The notes: generated by a model not told the origin, from the letters alone. A DNA stretch of 61,855 bases from Candidatus Caccoplasma merdavium (GCA_018715595.1 DVLI01000013.1:1-61855); one strand, 5' to 3'; shown: positions 18,185 through 27,434, counted from the stretch's first letter. Program-made: numbers and translations.

Positions 18185-19639
18185 ATGAAAATCAAAGATT
18201 TGAAACCGCAGTTGATTTGGAGTTATTTCGATGAGATAACCCAAGTGCCCCGACCCTCGAAAAAAGAAGAAAAAATAAGGGCTTACCTGCTCGATTTTGC
18301 CCGGAAACACCATTTGGCCGTGCGCACCGATGCCATCGGTAACGTGCTTATGAGCAAGCCGGCCACGCCGGGCAGTGAAGGCAAGCCCGGTGTCGTCTTG
18401 CAGGCGCACATGGATATGGTGTGCGAGAAAAATGCCGATGTGCAGCACGATTTTGAGAAAGACCCCATCGACACTTATATCGATGGTGAATGGGTGAGAG
18501 CCCGCGGTACGACGCTCGGAGCCGACAACGGTATAGGTATGGCTGCCGCCTTGGCCGCCCTCACCGATGATACCCTGGTGCACCCGGCTCTTGAAGCTCT
18601 GTTTACCGTCGATGAGGAGACCGGCCTTACCGGAGCTTTCAATATGGAAGAGGGGTTCATTACCGGCAAATATCTGCTCAATCTCGACTCCGAAGATGAG
18701 GCCGAGGTATTCATAGGCTGTGCCGGAGGTATCGACACGACATCGACATTTACTTATACCGCTACGCCGTTTCCTGCCGGAAATGTGGCTTTGCGCATCT
18801 CGGTGTCGAAACTGCAAGGCGGCCACTCGGGTAGCGACATAAATGCCGGTCGTGGCAATGCCAACAAGATACTGGCCCGTTTCCTGTGCAGCTGTCTGGC
18901 CAAATACGATATGCAGTTGTGTGCCATCGACGGAGGTAACCTGCGCAATGCCATTCCGCGGGAGGCTTGGGCGATCATTGCTGTCCCGGCCGATTGCAAG
19001 GAAGCTCTGCGGGTCGACTTGAACCTTTTCCACGCCGTCATCGAATCGGAACTTGCCGAGACCGACCCGGCTGTGTCTCTCACGCTGGCTTCGTGTGATG
19101 CCCCGGGAGAGTGCATCGACAAGACAACGGCCGTCTCTTTGCTTCGCGCCCTCTATGCTTGTCCCCATGGAGTGATAGGCATGAGCCGCGATATGCCCGG
19201 ACTGGTGGAAACCTCGACCAACCTGGCTTCGGTGAAGATGAAAGAAAATCACACGATTGTCGTGGCGACCAGCCAGCGCAGCTCGGTCGAGTCGCTCAAA
19301 AAGGACATTGCCGGTCAGGTCGAGAATCTCTTTGCCCTGGCAGGAGCTGTACCTACCCATAGCGAAGGCTATCCCGGTTGGAAACCCAACCTCAAATCGC
19401 CGCTGCTCGATGTCGCCGTGAAGGCTTATGAAGAGTTGTACGGAATTACGCCGGCCGTGAAAGCCATTCATGCCGGTCTCGAATGTGGCCTGTTCCTGAC
19501 GAAGAATCCCGAGTTGCTCATGATTTCGTTCGGCCCCACATTGCGCGGCGTACACTCTCCCGATGAAAAAATGCACATTCCCGCCGTTGAGAAATTCTGG
19601 AATCACCTGACGCTGATTCTGAAAAAACTGGCTCAGTAA
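18185..19639 (+). CDS. pepD: Aminoacyl-histidine dipeptidase (M20 family, PepD)
   Basis: A 484-residue zinc-dependent cytosolic dipeptidase that cleaves Xaa-His and other dipeptides. Metal and catalytic motifs are in place: QAHMDMV (H75, D77), LGADNGIG (D114), TVDEETG (E144/E145), LNLDSEDEAE and, near the C-terminus, HAGLECG. The dimerisation lid with KLQGGHSGSDIN is in the middle. Length is normal for the family. Transcribed divergently from the small membrane gene, with its own terminator. Confidence 0.95.
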   Translation: MKIKDLKPQLIWSYFDEITQVPRPSKKEEKIRAYLLDFARKHHLAVRTDAIGNVLMSKPATPGSEGKPGVVLQAHMDMVCEKNADVQHDFEKDPIDTYIDGEWVRARGTTLGADNGIGMAAALAALTDDTLVHPALEALFTVDEETGLTGAFNMEEGFITGKYLLNLDSEDEAEVFIGCAGGIDTTSTFTYTATPFPAGNVALRISVSKLQGGHSGSDINAGRGNANKILARFLCSCLAKYDMQLCAIDGGNLRNAIPREAWAIIAVPADCKEALRVDLNLFHAVIESELAETDPAVSLTLASCDAPGECIDKTTAVSLLRALYACPHGVIGMSRDMPGLVETSTNLASVKMKENHTIVVATSQRSSVESLKKDIAGQVENLFALAGAVPTHSEGYPGWKPNLKSPLLDVAVKAYEELYGITPAVKAIHAGLECGLFLTKNPELLMISFGPTLRGVHSPDEKMHIPAVEKFWNHLTLILKKLAQ

Positions 19640-19665
19640 TCTTCGGGTTAAAGAGCTGCATCGAT

Positions 19666-19715
19666 AACAGAACAGCGTAATCCGAAGACCGGATTACGCT
19701 GTTCTGTTTTGTTTT
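19666..19715 (+). terminator. Terminator of pepD
   Basis: An 18-bp perfect stem starting AACAGAACAGCGTAATCC, a 7-base loop and a T-rich tail. Confidence 0.9.
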
Positions 19716-19785
19716 TAACCTGCCGACGGTAAACGTCGGGACTCATGGTTGGTGTGGCACGAATTGTGATGGCATCGCTTCCGGT

Positions 19786-21225
19786 TTATTTTATCTTTTT
19801 TCCGTTGAAAGAGACATTCTTTACCTCTTCCCAGATGACGGCATCGCCCTCTTTGGGGGTAATGACGACATTCTCCATGACGATGTTCTCCGATTGTCGA
19901 ATGATGGCACCGGTTGTGCTGCCCGAGATGGAGATGTTTTTCAGTGCAATGTTCTTGACCGGCATTTCGGGCAGTCCGTTGAAGAGCATGGCGCAACGTC
20001 CGCCGATGGCTTTCACGTTGGCTATATATATGTTGCGGAATTGGGGTGTACCCTCGTCGACGGCGACCGGGCGGTTGTCTTTGTCTTTGACACCGTAGTA
20101 GAGGTCGAAGAGAATATTCTCGTTGGCAATATCAAACATGTTGATGTTGCGGCAATAGATGTTTTCTACCACGCCGCCGCGGCCCCGGGTGCTTTTGAAG
20201 CGGATACCCACGTCGGTGCCGATAAAGGTGCAGTTGTCGATGAAAATGTTTTTTACGCCACCCGACATTTCGCTGCCCACGACAAAGCCGCCGTGTCCGT
20301 GATACACCACATTGTTGCGGGCGATTACATTCTGGCAGGGCCAGCCCCGTTCGCGTCCGGCTTTGTCTTTGCCCGATTTGAGGCAGATGGCATCGTCGCC
20401 CGCATCGAAAGTGCAGTCGTAGATGACTACCCGGTCGCACGACTCCACATCGAGGGCGTCGCCGTTTTGCGAATACCACGGGTTGATGACCGATACCTGG
20501 TGCAGGGTCAGGTCTTCGCAATGAATGGGGTGTATGCACCATGCCGGCGAGTTGCGGAAGGTAACGCCTTGCAGCAATACCCGGTTGCACTCGAAGAGCC
20601 GCACCATGTTGGGGCGCCCTTCGCCCTCCATGGCAGCCTGGCTCGGGTACCACACGTCGCCGGCTTCGTTGACCACGCCACCCGAGGTGACCCGTTCTTT
20701 CCACTGTCCGGCCGTGAGTTTGCTGCGTTTCACCATGCGCCAGGTGTCGCCGTTGCCGTCGAAGATGCCGTCGCCCGTGATGGCGATGTTGTCGGCATGG
20801 TCGGCAGAGATGGGTGAGAGCGACGGTTCGCCTTTTTTAGCTCCTTCTTTTTTATACAGGCTGTGGTCTTCGGAGAAGAGGATAAAGGCGTTTTTCTCGG
20901 TGTGGAGTTCAACTCCGCTTTGCAGTCTGATGGGGCCGGTAATCCAGTAGCCTGCCGGAATTATAACCGTACCGCCACCCTTGCGGCTCACGGTGGCGAT
21001 GGCATTGTTAATGGCTTCGGTATTCAGCGTCTTGCCGTCGGGTACGGCACCGAAGTCGGTTATCGACACTGTGTATCGGGCGAAATGGGGTTGCTCTACT
21101 TTTTTCATCTCAAAAGGCAAGCCCTCATAGACCGATGCCGGCAAGGCATCGCCCGGTTGGGCGTGCAGCGTCCCTGCCAGGCCGACCGTGAGGAAGAGGA
21201 GGATTCTTGGTAACAGTTTTTTCAT
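19786..21225 (-). CDS. Glycoside hydrolase family 28 (polygalacturonase-like), exported
   Basis: A 479-residue protein with a signal peptide (residues 1-23, ending LAGTLHAQ) and a right-handed parallel beta-helix. The GH28 signature residues are visible: NGDALD (N254/D256), DAGDDAI (D277/D278), GHGG (H311) and RFK (R342/K344). The family hydrolyses galacturonan or rhamnogalacturonan by inversion. In Bacteroidota such enzymes are usually periplasmic and exo-acting; here it stands alone without SusC/SusD genes. Its product would be galacturonate, which fits the exuT-eda-kdgK cluster at the right end of the window. Start chosen at the signal peptide ATG (21225), not the upstream in-frame ATG at 21303. 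Confidence 0.92.
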   Translation of the reverse strand: MKKLLPRILLFLTVGLAGTLHAQPGDALPASVYEGLPFEMKKVEQPHFARYTVSITDFGAVPDGKTLNTEAINNAIATVSRKGGGTVIIPAGYWITGPIRLQSGVELHTEKNAFILFSEDHSLYKKEGAKKGEPSLSPISADHADNIAITGDGIFDGNGDTWRMVKRSKLTAGQWKERVTSGGVVNEAGDVWYPSQAAMEGEGRPNMVRLFECNRVLLQGVTFRNSPAWCIHPIHCEDLTLHQVSVINPWYSQNGDALDVESCDRVVIYDCTFDAGDDAICLKSGKDKAGRERGWPCQNVIARNNVVYHGHGGFVVGSEMSGGVKNIFIDNCTFIGTDVGIRFKSTRGRGGVVENIYCRNINMFDIANENILFDLYYGVKDKDNRPVAVDEGTPQFRNIYIANVKAIGGRCAMLFNGLPEMPVKNIALKNISISGSTTGAIIRQSENIVMENVVITPKEGDAVIWEEVKNVSFNGKKIK

Positions 21226-21327
21226 GAGGTAAAATATTGTGTTTGTTTGTCTCTTTTCGGTTGTCGCCCGTAGCCGGTAAGGCGAGTGGGGTTCCGGTTG
21301 CATTCGTCGAGGCGGGAACCGTCAGCC

Positions 21328-21357
21328 CAAAGATAGCCATAATAAGTATATCGGGCA
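21328..21357 (-). promoter_or_regulatory. Promoter of the GH28 gene
   Basis: Minus-strand TATCTTTG (21328-21335) with TTG at 21355-21357, spacer 19 bases. The predicted leader is about 95 bases. Confidence 0.6.
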
Positions 21358-21518
21358 AGAAAAGTCCCGATTTACCCGGCGGGTCTTACGGCTTTTGTGG
21401 AGCCGATATGGCGGCCGATGATAAAAAAACGCTGCGTTTGGCGTAGAAAAAATAAAAAAATGTAGGAGTTTTGAGATATTTTGCGTAATATTGCCGCCGA
21501 ATATGAAATTCAGATAAT

Positions 21519-21566
21519 ATGCACTGCCGGAATATAATGACTTGTTTCACGATGACAACCCCTTAG
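21519..21566 (+). CDS. thrL: Candidate threonine leader peptide
   Basis: A short open frame that reads MHCRNIMTCFTMTTP from ATG 21519, or MTCFTMTTP from the in-frame ATG at 21537, ending at TAG 21564-21566. Four of the last eight sense codons are threonine (ACT, ACG, ACA, ACC) and the longer form adds one Ile. It lies 145 bases upstream of thrA, and its last Thr codons form the first arm of the first hairpin of the predicted attenuator. It is too short for homology support; the assignment rests on composition and RNA context. The promoter upstream is not clear (nearest box TAATATTG at 21486-21493, one mismatch). Confidence 0.5.
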   Translation: MHCRNIMTCFTMTTP

Positions 21567-21625
21567 GGGGTCCGTTGTTATTTTCCGCGAATTTATGCCA
21601 ACTTCCGCTTCGGGAAGTATTTTTC
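21537..21625 (+). promoter_or_regulatory. Predicted threonine attenuator of thrA
   Basis: Three competing RNA pairings are visible. 1:2 is ACAACCCC (21555-21562, Thr-Thr codons) with GGG...GTTGT (21568-21578), 8 bp with a 3-base bulge. 2:3 is GGGG (21567-21570) plus GTTG (21574-21577) with CAACTTCC (21599-21606), again 8 bp with the same bulge. 3:4 is the terminator ACTTCC (21601-21606) with GGAAGT (21613-21618), followed by TATTTTT-like residues 21619-21624. Pairing 2:3 buries exactly the 5' arm of the terminator. A ribosome stalled at the Thr codons would mask arm 1 and favour 2:3, giving read-through. Energies were not calculated. Confidence 0.6.
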
Positions 21626-21710
21626 ACTATTATTTGTTTTGAAATGACGTTCTGATGAAAAAGTGCCGCTATATGCCTTTTTCTCAGGCATGAAATAGTT
21701 GTATATCTCT

Positions 21711-24146
21711 ATGAAAGTATTGAAATTCGGCGGGACCTCGGTAGGGTCGGTAAAGAGCCTGAAAAATGTAAAACAAATCGTTGAATCGTGTCACGAACCG
21801 GTGATTGTGGTGGTCTCGGCCTTGGGCGGAATTACCGACAAACTGCTCGAAACCGCGCGTGAAGCCGCCTCGGGTTCGCTCGATTACCAAGACAATTTGC
21901 GAGAAATCATTGCCCGCCATCACGATATTATTGCCGGAGTGGTTCCGGCCGAGCGTCAGCAAGAGGTGCGCGTGCAGACCGATGCGCTTCTCGAAGAGCT
22001 TTCGAACATCTACAAGGGGGTGTCGCTCATACGCGACCTCTCGTCGAAGACACAAAACATCATTGTGAGCTACGGTGAGCGGCTGTCGTCGTTCATCATC
22101 AGCCGCATTATCGATGGAGCCGTGCATTATGACTCGCGCACCTTTATCAAAACCGAATCGCAGTTCGAGAAAAACATCGTCGATTTCGAAAAGACCAACG
22201 CTCTCATACACGAGACATTTACCCGCCTGCCGCAGGTCGCTTTGGTGCCGGGTTTCATCTCCTCCGACAGCCAGACGGGTGAAGTGACCAATCTCGGCCG
22301 GGGCGGCTCGGACTACACGGCTGCCATTATTGCGGCCGCTCTCGATGCCTCGCGTCTCGAAATATGGACCGATGTCGACGGCTTCATGACAGCCGATCCC
22401 CGGGTCATCAACAACACCTATGTCATCGAGCAGCTCTCGTTTACCGAGGCCATGGAGTTGTGCAACTTCGGCGCCAAGGTGATATATCCCCCGACGATAT
22501 ATCCCGTATATCACAAAAACATTCCCATCGTTATCAAGAATACGTTCAACCCCGAAGCTCCCGGCACGCTCATCGCCGAGGGGGCTCATGCCACCGACGG
22601 GAAAGCCATCAAGGGAATCTCCTCCATCAACGATACCTGCCTCATCACCGTTTCGGGATTGGGCATGGTGGGCGTCATCGGTGTCAATTACCGCATATTC
22701 AAGGCGTTGGCCAAGTCGGGTATCAGTGTGTTCTTGGTTTCGCAGGCCGCTTCGGAGAACAATACTTCGATTGCCGTGCGTAATGCCGATGCCGACAATG
22801 CCATTGCCGTGCTCAACCGGGAATTTGCCCATGAAATCGAAATGGGTGAGATGAGCAAGGCTTTTGCCGAGCGTGACTTGGCCACGGTGGCCATCGTGGG
22901 GGAGAACATGAAACATACCCCCGGTATTGCCGGAAAACTTTTCAACACGTTGGGACGAAACGGTATCAATGTGATAGCTTGCGCGCAAGGTGCCAGCGAG
23001 ACCAACATATCGTTTGTCATCGAGTTGGGCAGCCTGCGCAAGGCACTGAACGTGATTCACGACTCGTTTTTCCTCTCCGATACACAGGTGCTCAATGTCT
23101 TTATTGCCGGCATCGGCCTTGTGGGAAGCAATCTGCTCGAACAGATTCGCAGCCAGCAGCCCCGCCTGCTCAAAGAGAAATCGTTGCGCATCAATATCGT
23201 GGGGCTCTCCAATTCCCGCCAGTCGGTGTTCTGCCGCGAAGGTATTCCGCTCGACAATTACAAGGAGTTGCTGAAAAATTCTTCCATAAAGAGTTCTCCC
23301 GAGGAGATTCGCGACTCGATTATCAAGATGAACATCTTCAACTCGGTCTTTGTCGATTGCACGGCCAGTCCCGAGATTGCGGCCATATACCAGCAGCTGC
23401 TCGACCACAACGTGTCGGTCGTTGCCGCCAACAAGGTGGCTGCCTCGTCGGACTATGAGAATTATGCCCTCTTGAAACAGACTGCCCGCCGTCGCGACGT
23501 GAAGTTCCTCTTCGAGACCAACGTCGGTGCCGGGCTGCCCATCATCAATACCATCAACAGCCTGATAAACAGTGGCGATACCATACTGCGCATCGAGGCA
23601 GTCGTTTCGGGTACGCTCAACTACATCTTCAACGTGCTGAGCGAAGACGTGCCTCTGAGCCGGGCCATACGCATGGCCCAGGAGGCCGGATACAGCGAGC
23701 CCGATCCCCGTGTCGATTTGAGCGGACAGGACGTTTTGCGCAAACTGGTCATTCTCGCCCGTGAAGCCGGCTACCGCATCGAACAGTCCGATGTGGAAAA
23801 AAATCTCTTTATTCCCGACAAGTATTTCGAGGGTTCTTTGGAAGATTTCTGGAAAGAGGTTCCCGAGCTCGACGCCGAGTTTGAGCAACGTCGCCGCGAA
23901 GTGGCCGCCCAGGGCAAGCGTTTCCGTTTTGTCGCTTCGCTCGCCAATGGCAAGGCCCGCATCGGTTTGCAGGGAGTCGGCCGCGAGCACCCCTTCTACG
24001 AATTGGAAGGCAGCAACAACGTCATTCTCATTACGACCGACCGATACAACGAATACCCGATGATTATCAAAGGATATGGTGCCGGAGCACCGGTTACCGC
24101 TGCCGGCGTGTTTGCCGACATTATAGGAATTGCCAACATACGATAA
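21711..24146 (+). CDS. thrA: Bifunctional aspartokinase I / homoserine dehydrogenase I
   Basis: An 811-residue fusion catalysing the first and third steps from aspartate to homoserine. The aspartokinase domain begins at once (MKVLKFGGTSVGS) and carries LGRGGSDYTAAI and the FGAKVIYPPTI motif. Two ACT-like regulatory segments lie at about residues 305-450. The homoserine dehydrogenase Rossmann motif VFIAGIGLVGSNLLEQI starts near residue 460, with FETNVGAGLPIINTINSL near 600. In enterobacteria the enzyme is feedback-inhibited by threonine. The in-frame ATG at 21699 is rejected because MKVLKFGG is the usual N-terminus. First gene of the thr cluster; 10 bases precede the next gene. Confidence 0.98.
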   Translation: MKVLKFGGTSVGSVKSLKNVKQIVESCHEPVIVVVSALGGITDKLLETAREAASGSLDYQDNLREIIARHHDIIAGVVPAERQQEVRVQTDALLEELSNIYKGVSLIRDLSSKTQNIIVSYGERLSSFIISRIIDGAVHYDSRTFIKTESQFEKNIVDFEKTNALIHETFTRLPQVALVPGFISSDSQTGEVTNLGRGGSDYTAAIIAAALDASRLEIWTDVDGFMTADPRVINNTYVIEQLSFTEAMELCNFGAKVIYPPTIYPVYHKNIPIVIKNTFNPEAPGTLIAEGAHATDGKAIKGISSINDTCLITVSGLGMVGVIGVNYRIFKALAKSGISVFLVSQAASENNTSIAVRNADADNAIAVLNREFAHEIEMGEMSKAFAERDLATVAIVGENMKHTPGIAGKLFNTLGRNGINVIACAQGASETNISFVIELGSLRKALNVIHDSFFLSDTQVLNVFIAGIGLVGSNLLEQIRSQQPRLLKEKSLRINIVGLSNSRQSVFCREGIPLDNYKELLKNSSIKSSPEEIRDSIIKMNIFNSVFVDCTASPEIAAIYQQLLDHNVSVVAANKVAASSDYENYALLKQTARRRDVKFLFETNVGAGLPIINTINSLINSGDTILRIEAVVSGTLNYIFNVLSEDVPLSRAIRMAQEAGYSEPDPRVDLSGQDVLRKLVILAREAGYRIEQSDVEKNLFIPDKYFEGSLEDFWKEVPELDAEFEQRRREVAAQGKRFRFVASLANGKARIGLQGVGREHPFYELEGSNNVILITTDRYNEYPMIIKGYGAGAPVTAAGVFADIIGIANIR

Positions 24147-24156
24147 TTTTGACGAC

Positions 24157-25374
24157 ATGAAATATATTATAGTTTTGGGCGACGGCATGGCCGACGAACC
24201 TATCGATTCGTTGGGCGGACGCACCCCCATACAGGCGGCCGACACACCGGCCATGGACTGGCTGGCGGCTCACGGCCGTTGCGGTCGATTGCATACCGTA
24301 CCGGCGGGTTTTGAACCGGGCAGCGAAATTGCCAATATGGCTATTTTGGGCTATGACCTGCCCACCGTTTTTGAAGGGCGCGGTTCGCTCGAAGCTGCCA
24401 GTATGGGCATCGACATTCTCCCCGGCGAGATGGCCATGCGTTGCAATCTCATCTGCATCGAGGAGGGGAAGATAAAGAACCATTCGGCGGGGCACATCTC
24501 AAACGAGGAGGCTCACGAATTGATCACTTTCCTCCAACAGGAGTTGGGCGACGAGACGGTGCATTTCTATCCCGGTGTCTCCTATCGTCACCTGCTCAAA
24601 ATCAAAGATGGCGACAAGCGTCTCCATTGCACCCCCCCGCACGATGTGCCCGGCACCCCGTTTCGCGACGTGCTGGTGCGTCCGCTCGATGTCCGGGCCT
24701 CTGAGACAGCCTATCTCATAAACCGGCTTATTCTGCGTTCGCAAGAAATTCTGCCCCGGCACCCGGTGAATATCCGGCGTCGGGAACAAGGCAAGGATAT
24801 GGCCAACAGCATTTGGCCGTGGTCGCCCGGTTACAAGCCTCGCATGGAAACTCTGGCTTCGCATTACGGCATCAAGAGCGGAGCCGTCATTTCGGCCGTC
24901 GACTTGATAAAGGGCATCGGCGTGTATGCCGGCCTGCGTTCCATCGATGTGCCCGGAGCCACCGGCCTCTACGACACCAATTACGAAGGAAAGGTGGCTG
25001 CGGCGATTGAAGCCTTGAAGACCGATGACTTTGTTTACCTCCATATCGAGGCCAGTGATGAGGCGGGACACGAGGGCGATGCCCAGTTGAAGAAGACGAC
25101 GGTCGAGTACCTCGACCATCGTGTGTTGCAGCCCTTGCTGGCTGCTGCCGATTCATTGGGCGAGCCGCTTACCATAGCCCTCTTGCCCGACCACCCGACC
25201 CCCTGTCGGCTGAAAACGCACACCAATGCTCCCATACCGTTTGTCATCTACAAGCCCGGTGAGACCCCCGATGCCGTGCAGGTATATGACGAGGAGAGCG
25301 TTGCCCGGGGCTATTATGGCACACTCTCGGGCGATGAATTTATCAAGGCATTCTTTGCCAGCCCAAGGAAGTAG
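24157..25374 (+). CDS. Cofactor-independent phosphoglycerate mutase family, probable homoserine kinase
   Basis: A 405-residue member of the ApgM group of the alkaline phosphatase superfamily. The metal-site motif GDGMADEP opens the protein; GSEIANMAILGYD holds the catalytic Ser; HIEASDEAGHEGD and LLPDHPTPC hold the later metal ligands. No classical ThrB (GHMP kinase) is present between thrA and thrC, and the gene sits 10 bases after thrA. Members of this family in such positions have been proposed, and in some species genetically supported, as homoserine kinase. Annotation as phosphoglycerate mutase would therefore mislead. The substrate is inferred from context. Start at 24157 (MKYIIVLGDG); the in-frame ATG at 24130 lies inside thrA. 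Confidence 0.9.
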   Translation: MKYIIVLGDGMADEPIDSLGGRTPIQAADTPAMDWLAAHGRCGRLHTVPAGFEPGSEIANMAILGYDLPTVFEGRGSLEAASMGIDILPGEMAMRCNLICIEEGKIKNHSAGHISNEEAHELITFLQQELGDETVHFYPGVSYRHLLKIKDGDKRLHCTPPHDVPGTPFRDVLVRPLDVRASETAYLINRLILRSQEILPRHPVNIRRREQGKDMANSIWPWSPGYKPRMETLASHYGIKSGAVISAVDLIKGIGVYAGLRSIDVPGATGLYDTNYEGKVAAAIEALKTDDFVYLHIEASDEAGHEGDAQLKKTTVEYLDHRVLQPLLAAADSLGEPLTIALLPDHPTPCRLKTHTNAPIPFVIYKPGETPDAVQVYDEESVARGYYGTLSGDEFIKAFFASPRK

Positions 25375-25512
25375 GGCAAGAGATTGTCGTATAAGCGCAG
25401 ATAAGTGTGCATGCTAAGTAATAAAAACAATCGTTGGAATATTTCAACTAAAATAGTTCGCACGAGCTTCTAAAAAGAACTTCTTTTAAGAAACACTTCT
25501 CCAAAAAAAATT

Positions 25513-25520
25513 TATCTTTG
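25513..25520 (+). promoter_or_regulatory. -7 box (TATCTTTG) of thrC
   Basis: TAnnTTTG match 72 bases upstream of thrC, inside the 217-base gap after the kinase gene. The gap also contains a small GCCGGA/TCCGGC hairpin (about 25540-25554) without a T run. thrC thus can be transcribed on its own, outside the predicted attenuator. Confidence 0.55.
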
Positions 25521-25591
25521 TATCGGTAGCCTTGCACGGCCGGAATCTCCGGCTCGGAGAGGTTCCCGAACAGTGAAAGATAAGAAACATC

Positions 25592-26893
25592 ATGCAATAT
25601 TACAGTACCAATAAACAGACACCACCTGCCTCGCTCGAAGAGGCCGTTGTCAAAGGACTCGCCCCCGACAAGGGGCTCTATATGCCCGAAAAGATCAAGC
25701 GTCTCCCACCGGCATTTTTCCATAACATGGGAGGAATGTCGCTCCAAGAAATCTCGTTTATCGTAGCCGAGGCTTTCTTTGGCGAAGACGTTGATGCCAA
25801 TGTGCTCAAAAACATTGTTTATGATACCCTGAATTTCGACATACCGCTGGTGCCGGTGCATGACTCCATTTACAGCCTCGAACTCTTCCACGGTCCCACG
25901 TTGGCGTTCAAAGATGTCGGTGCCCGTTTCATGGCTCGCCTGCTGGGCTATTTTATCCAGCGTGAAGGCGGCAAAGACGTGAATGTGCTGGTCGCCACCT
26001 CGGGCGACACGGGCAGTGCCGTGGCCAACGGTTTCCTGGGTGTGCCGGGCATACAGGTGTATGTGCTCTATCCCAAGGGAAAGGTGAGCGAGATACAGGA
26101 GAAGCAGTTTACCACCCTCGGCCGCAACATCACGGCACTCGAAATCGACGGTACGTTCGACGACTGTCAGGCTTTGGTGAAGAGTGCCTTCATGGATAAG
26201 GACCTGAACAAGATGATGCATCTTACCTCGGCCAACTCCATCAACGTGGCCCGTTTCCTGCCGCAGGCATTCTATTATTTCTATGCCTATGCCCAGTTGC
26301 TCCGCCGGGGAATTTCCGAAAATGTGGTGATATGCGTGCCCAGCGGAAATTTCGGGAACATCACTGCCGGCCTTTTTGCCAAACGCATGGGATTGCCCGT
26401 GAAACGTTTCATCGCTGCCAACAACCGCAACGACATTTTCCTGCATTACCTTCGTACGGGCGAGTATGAGCCCAAGCCTTCGGTAGCCACCTTGGCCAAT
26501 GCCATGGACGTGGGGGCCCCCAGCAATTTTGCCCGGGTGCTCGATCTTTACGGCGGTTCACACGACGCCATCTGCGCCGACATCAGCGGTGCGGCCTATA
26601 CCGACGGGCAGATACGCGAGACGCTGGCCGACGTCTACCGCCGTCACCATTACTTGCTCGACCCGCATGGGACGTGCGGGTACCGTGCTCTCTCCGAAGG
26701 TTTGCAGCCCGGAGAAACCGGTGTCTTTCTCGAAACCGCCCACCCGGCCAAGTTCCTGGCTACGGTCGAGGAGATTATCGGCGAACCGGTTGCCGTCCCC
26801 GACACGCTGCAACGCTTTATGCAGGGCAAGAAACGCGCGGTCGAGCTGTCGTCCGACTTTACCCACTTCAAACGCTATCTCTTGGGAAAATAA
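25592..26893 (+). CDS. thrC: Threonine synthase
   Basis: A 433-residue PLP enzyme converting O-phosphohomoserine to threonine. The PLP lysine lies in GPTLAFKDVGARF (K107), with ATSGDTGSAVANG and VPSGNFGNITAG phosphate/cofactor loops. The length and N-terminus (MQYYSTNKQTPPASLEEAV) fit the long bacterial/yeast-like type. Completes the threonine pathway begun by thrA. Ends before a very strong hairpin. Confidence 0.97.
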   Translation: MQYYSTNKQTPPASLEEAVVKGLAPDKGLYMPEKIKRLPPAFFHNMGGMSLQEISFIVAEAFFGEDVDANVLKNIVYDTLNFDIPLVPVHDSIYSLELFHGPTLAFKDVGARFMARLLGYFIQREGGKDVNVLVATSGDTGSAVANGFLGVPGIQVYVLYPKGKVSEIQEKQFTTLGRNITALEIDGTFDDCQALVKSAFMDKDLNKMMHLTSANSINVARFLPQAFYYFYAYAQLLRRGISENVVICVPSGNFGNITAGLFAKRMGLPVKRFIAANNRNDIFLHYLRTGEYEPKPSVATLANAMDVGAPSNFARVLDLYGGSHDAICADISGAAYTDGQIRETLADVYRRHHYLLDPHGTCGYRALSEGLQPGETGVFLETAHPAKFLATVEEIIGEPVAVPDTLQRFMQGKKRAVELSSDFTHFKRYLLGK

Positions 26894-26909
26894 TAATCCC
26901 CGCAGACAT

Positions 26910-26957
26910 AAAGACACCGAAGGCAAATCGTTTTCGCGATTTGCCTTCGGTGTCTTT
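26910..26957. terminator. Long-stem terminator after thrC
   Basis: A 21-bp perfect inverted repeat (starting AAAGACACCGAAGGCAAATC) with a 6-base loop, between thrC and the convergent membrane protein gene. Confidence 0.85.
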
Positions 26958-27035
26958 GCTTGTATCAAGTCTGTCCATAAGGGACGATGGCCTTCTCCGG
27001 GGAAACCCGTCGTCTCCTGCCATTCCCGGTTGAGG

Positions 27036-27434
27036 TTACGAACCGAAACCCTTTCTGTGGGTGTTGTACCAGTGTCGGCGCAACAGGTAGTCGGCCAGGA
27101 GGAGTATTCCGGCCAAAAAGGCCAGCCCGTAGTAAGGGAGGCTTTCGACCCAATAAAGTTTGATGTTTTGCTTTATCGAAGCAAAGGTTTCTTGCACGGT
27201 TTCTTGTGAGGGTAATATGCCGTAGTGATGGAGTATGACCCCGGCCATGACAATGAGTGTCAGCGATACGAGGGCGGCGGCGATGAGGCCCGCGATTTCT
27301 GCGCGTCGTTCCCTGACAGCCTTTTCGCGTTGCAGGCGATGCAGGGTGCGGGCGGTGAAATCGGCAGGCAGCACGGCCGGACTTTGCCGGGCAATGGCCT
27401 CCTTCATCAATTCATGATAGCGGTCTGTTTCCAT
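27036..27434 (-). CDS. Two-helix membrane protein encoded with the ECF sigma factor, possible anti-sigma or partner
   Basis: A 132-residue protein. The cytoplasmic N-terminus is about 45 residues with LPADFTARTLHRLQREK, then two transmembrane helices (about 47-70 and 100-117, AFLAGILLLADYLL). Its ATG lies inside the sigma factor frame (23-base overlap), which implies translational coupling. Position right after an ECF sigma gene is where anti-sigma factors usually sit, but there is no visible zinc-finger or FecR-like motif, so the anti-sigma role is inference. Confidence 0.75.
   Translation of the reverse strand: METDRYHELMKEAIARQSPAVLPADFTARTLHRLQREKAVRERRAEIAGLIAAALVSLTLIVMAGVILHHYGILPSQETVQETFASIKQNIKLYWVESLPYYGLAFLAGILLLADYLLRRHWYNTHRKGFGS

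Noticed and set aside
21684..24254. An 856-codon open frame antisense to thrA
   Set aside because: Its composition is a reverse-complement echo of the fused thrA reading frame, with no independent motif or promoter.
25436..25451. A second attenuator before thrC around the GTTGGAATATTTCAAC inverted repeat
   Set aside because: The hairpin is short, has no T run and no Thr-rich short ORF lies beside it; a normal -7 box downstream explains thrC expression.
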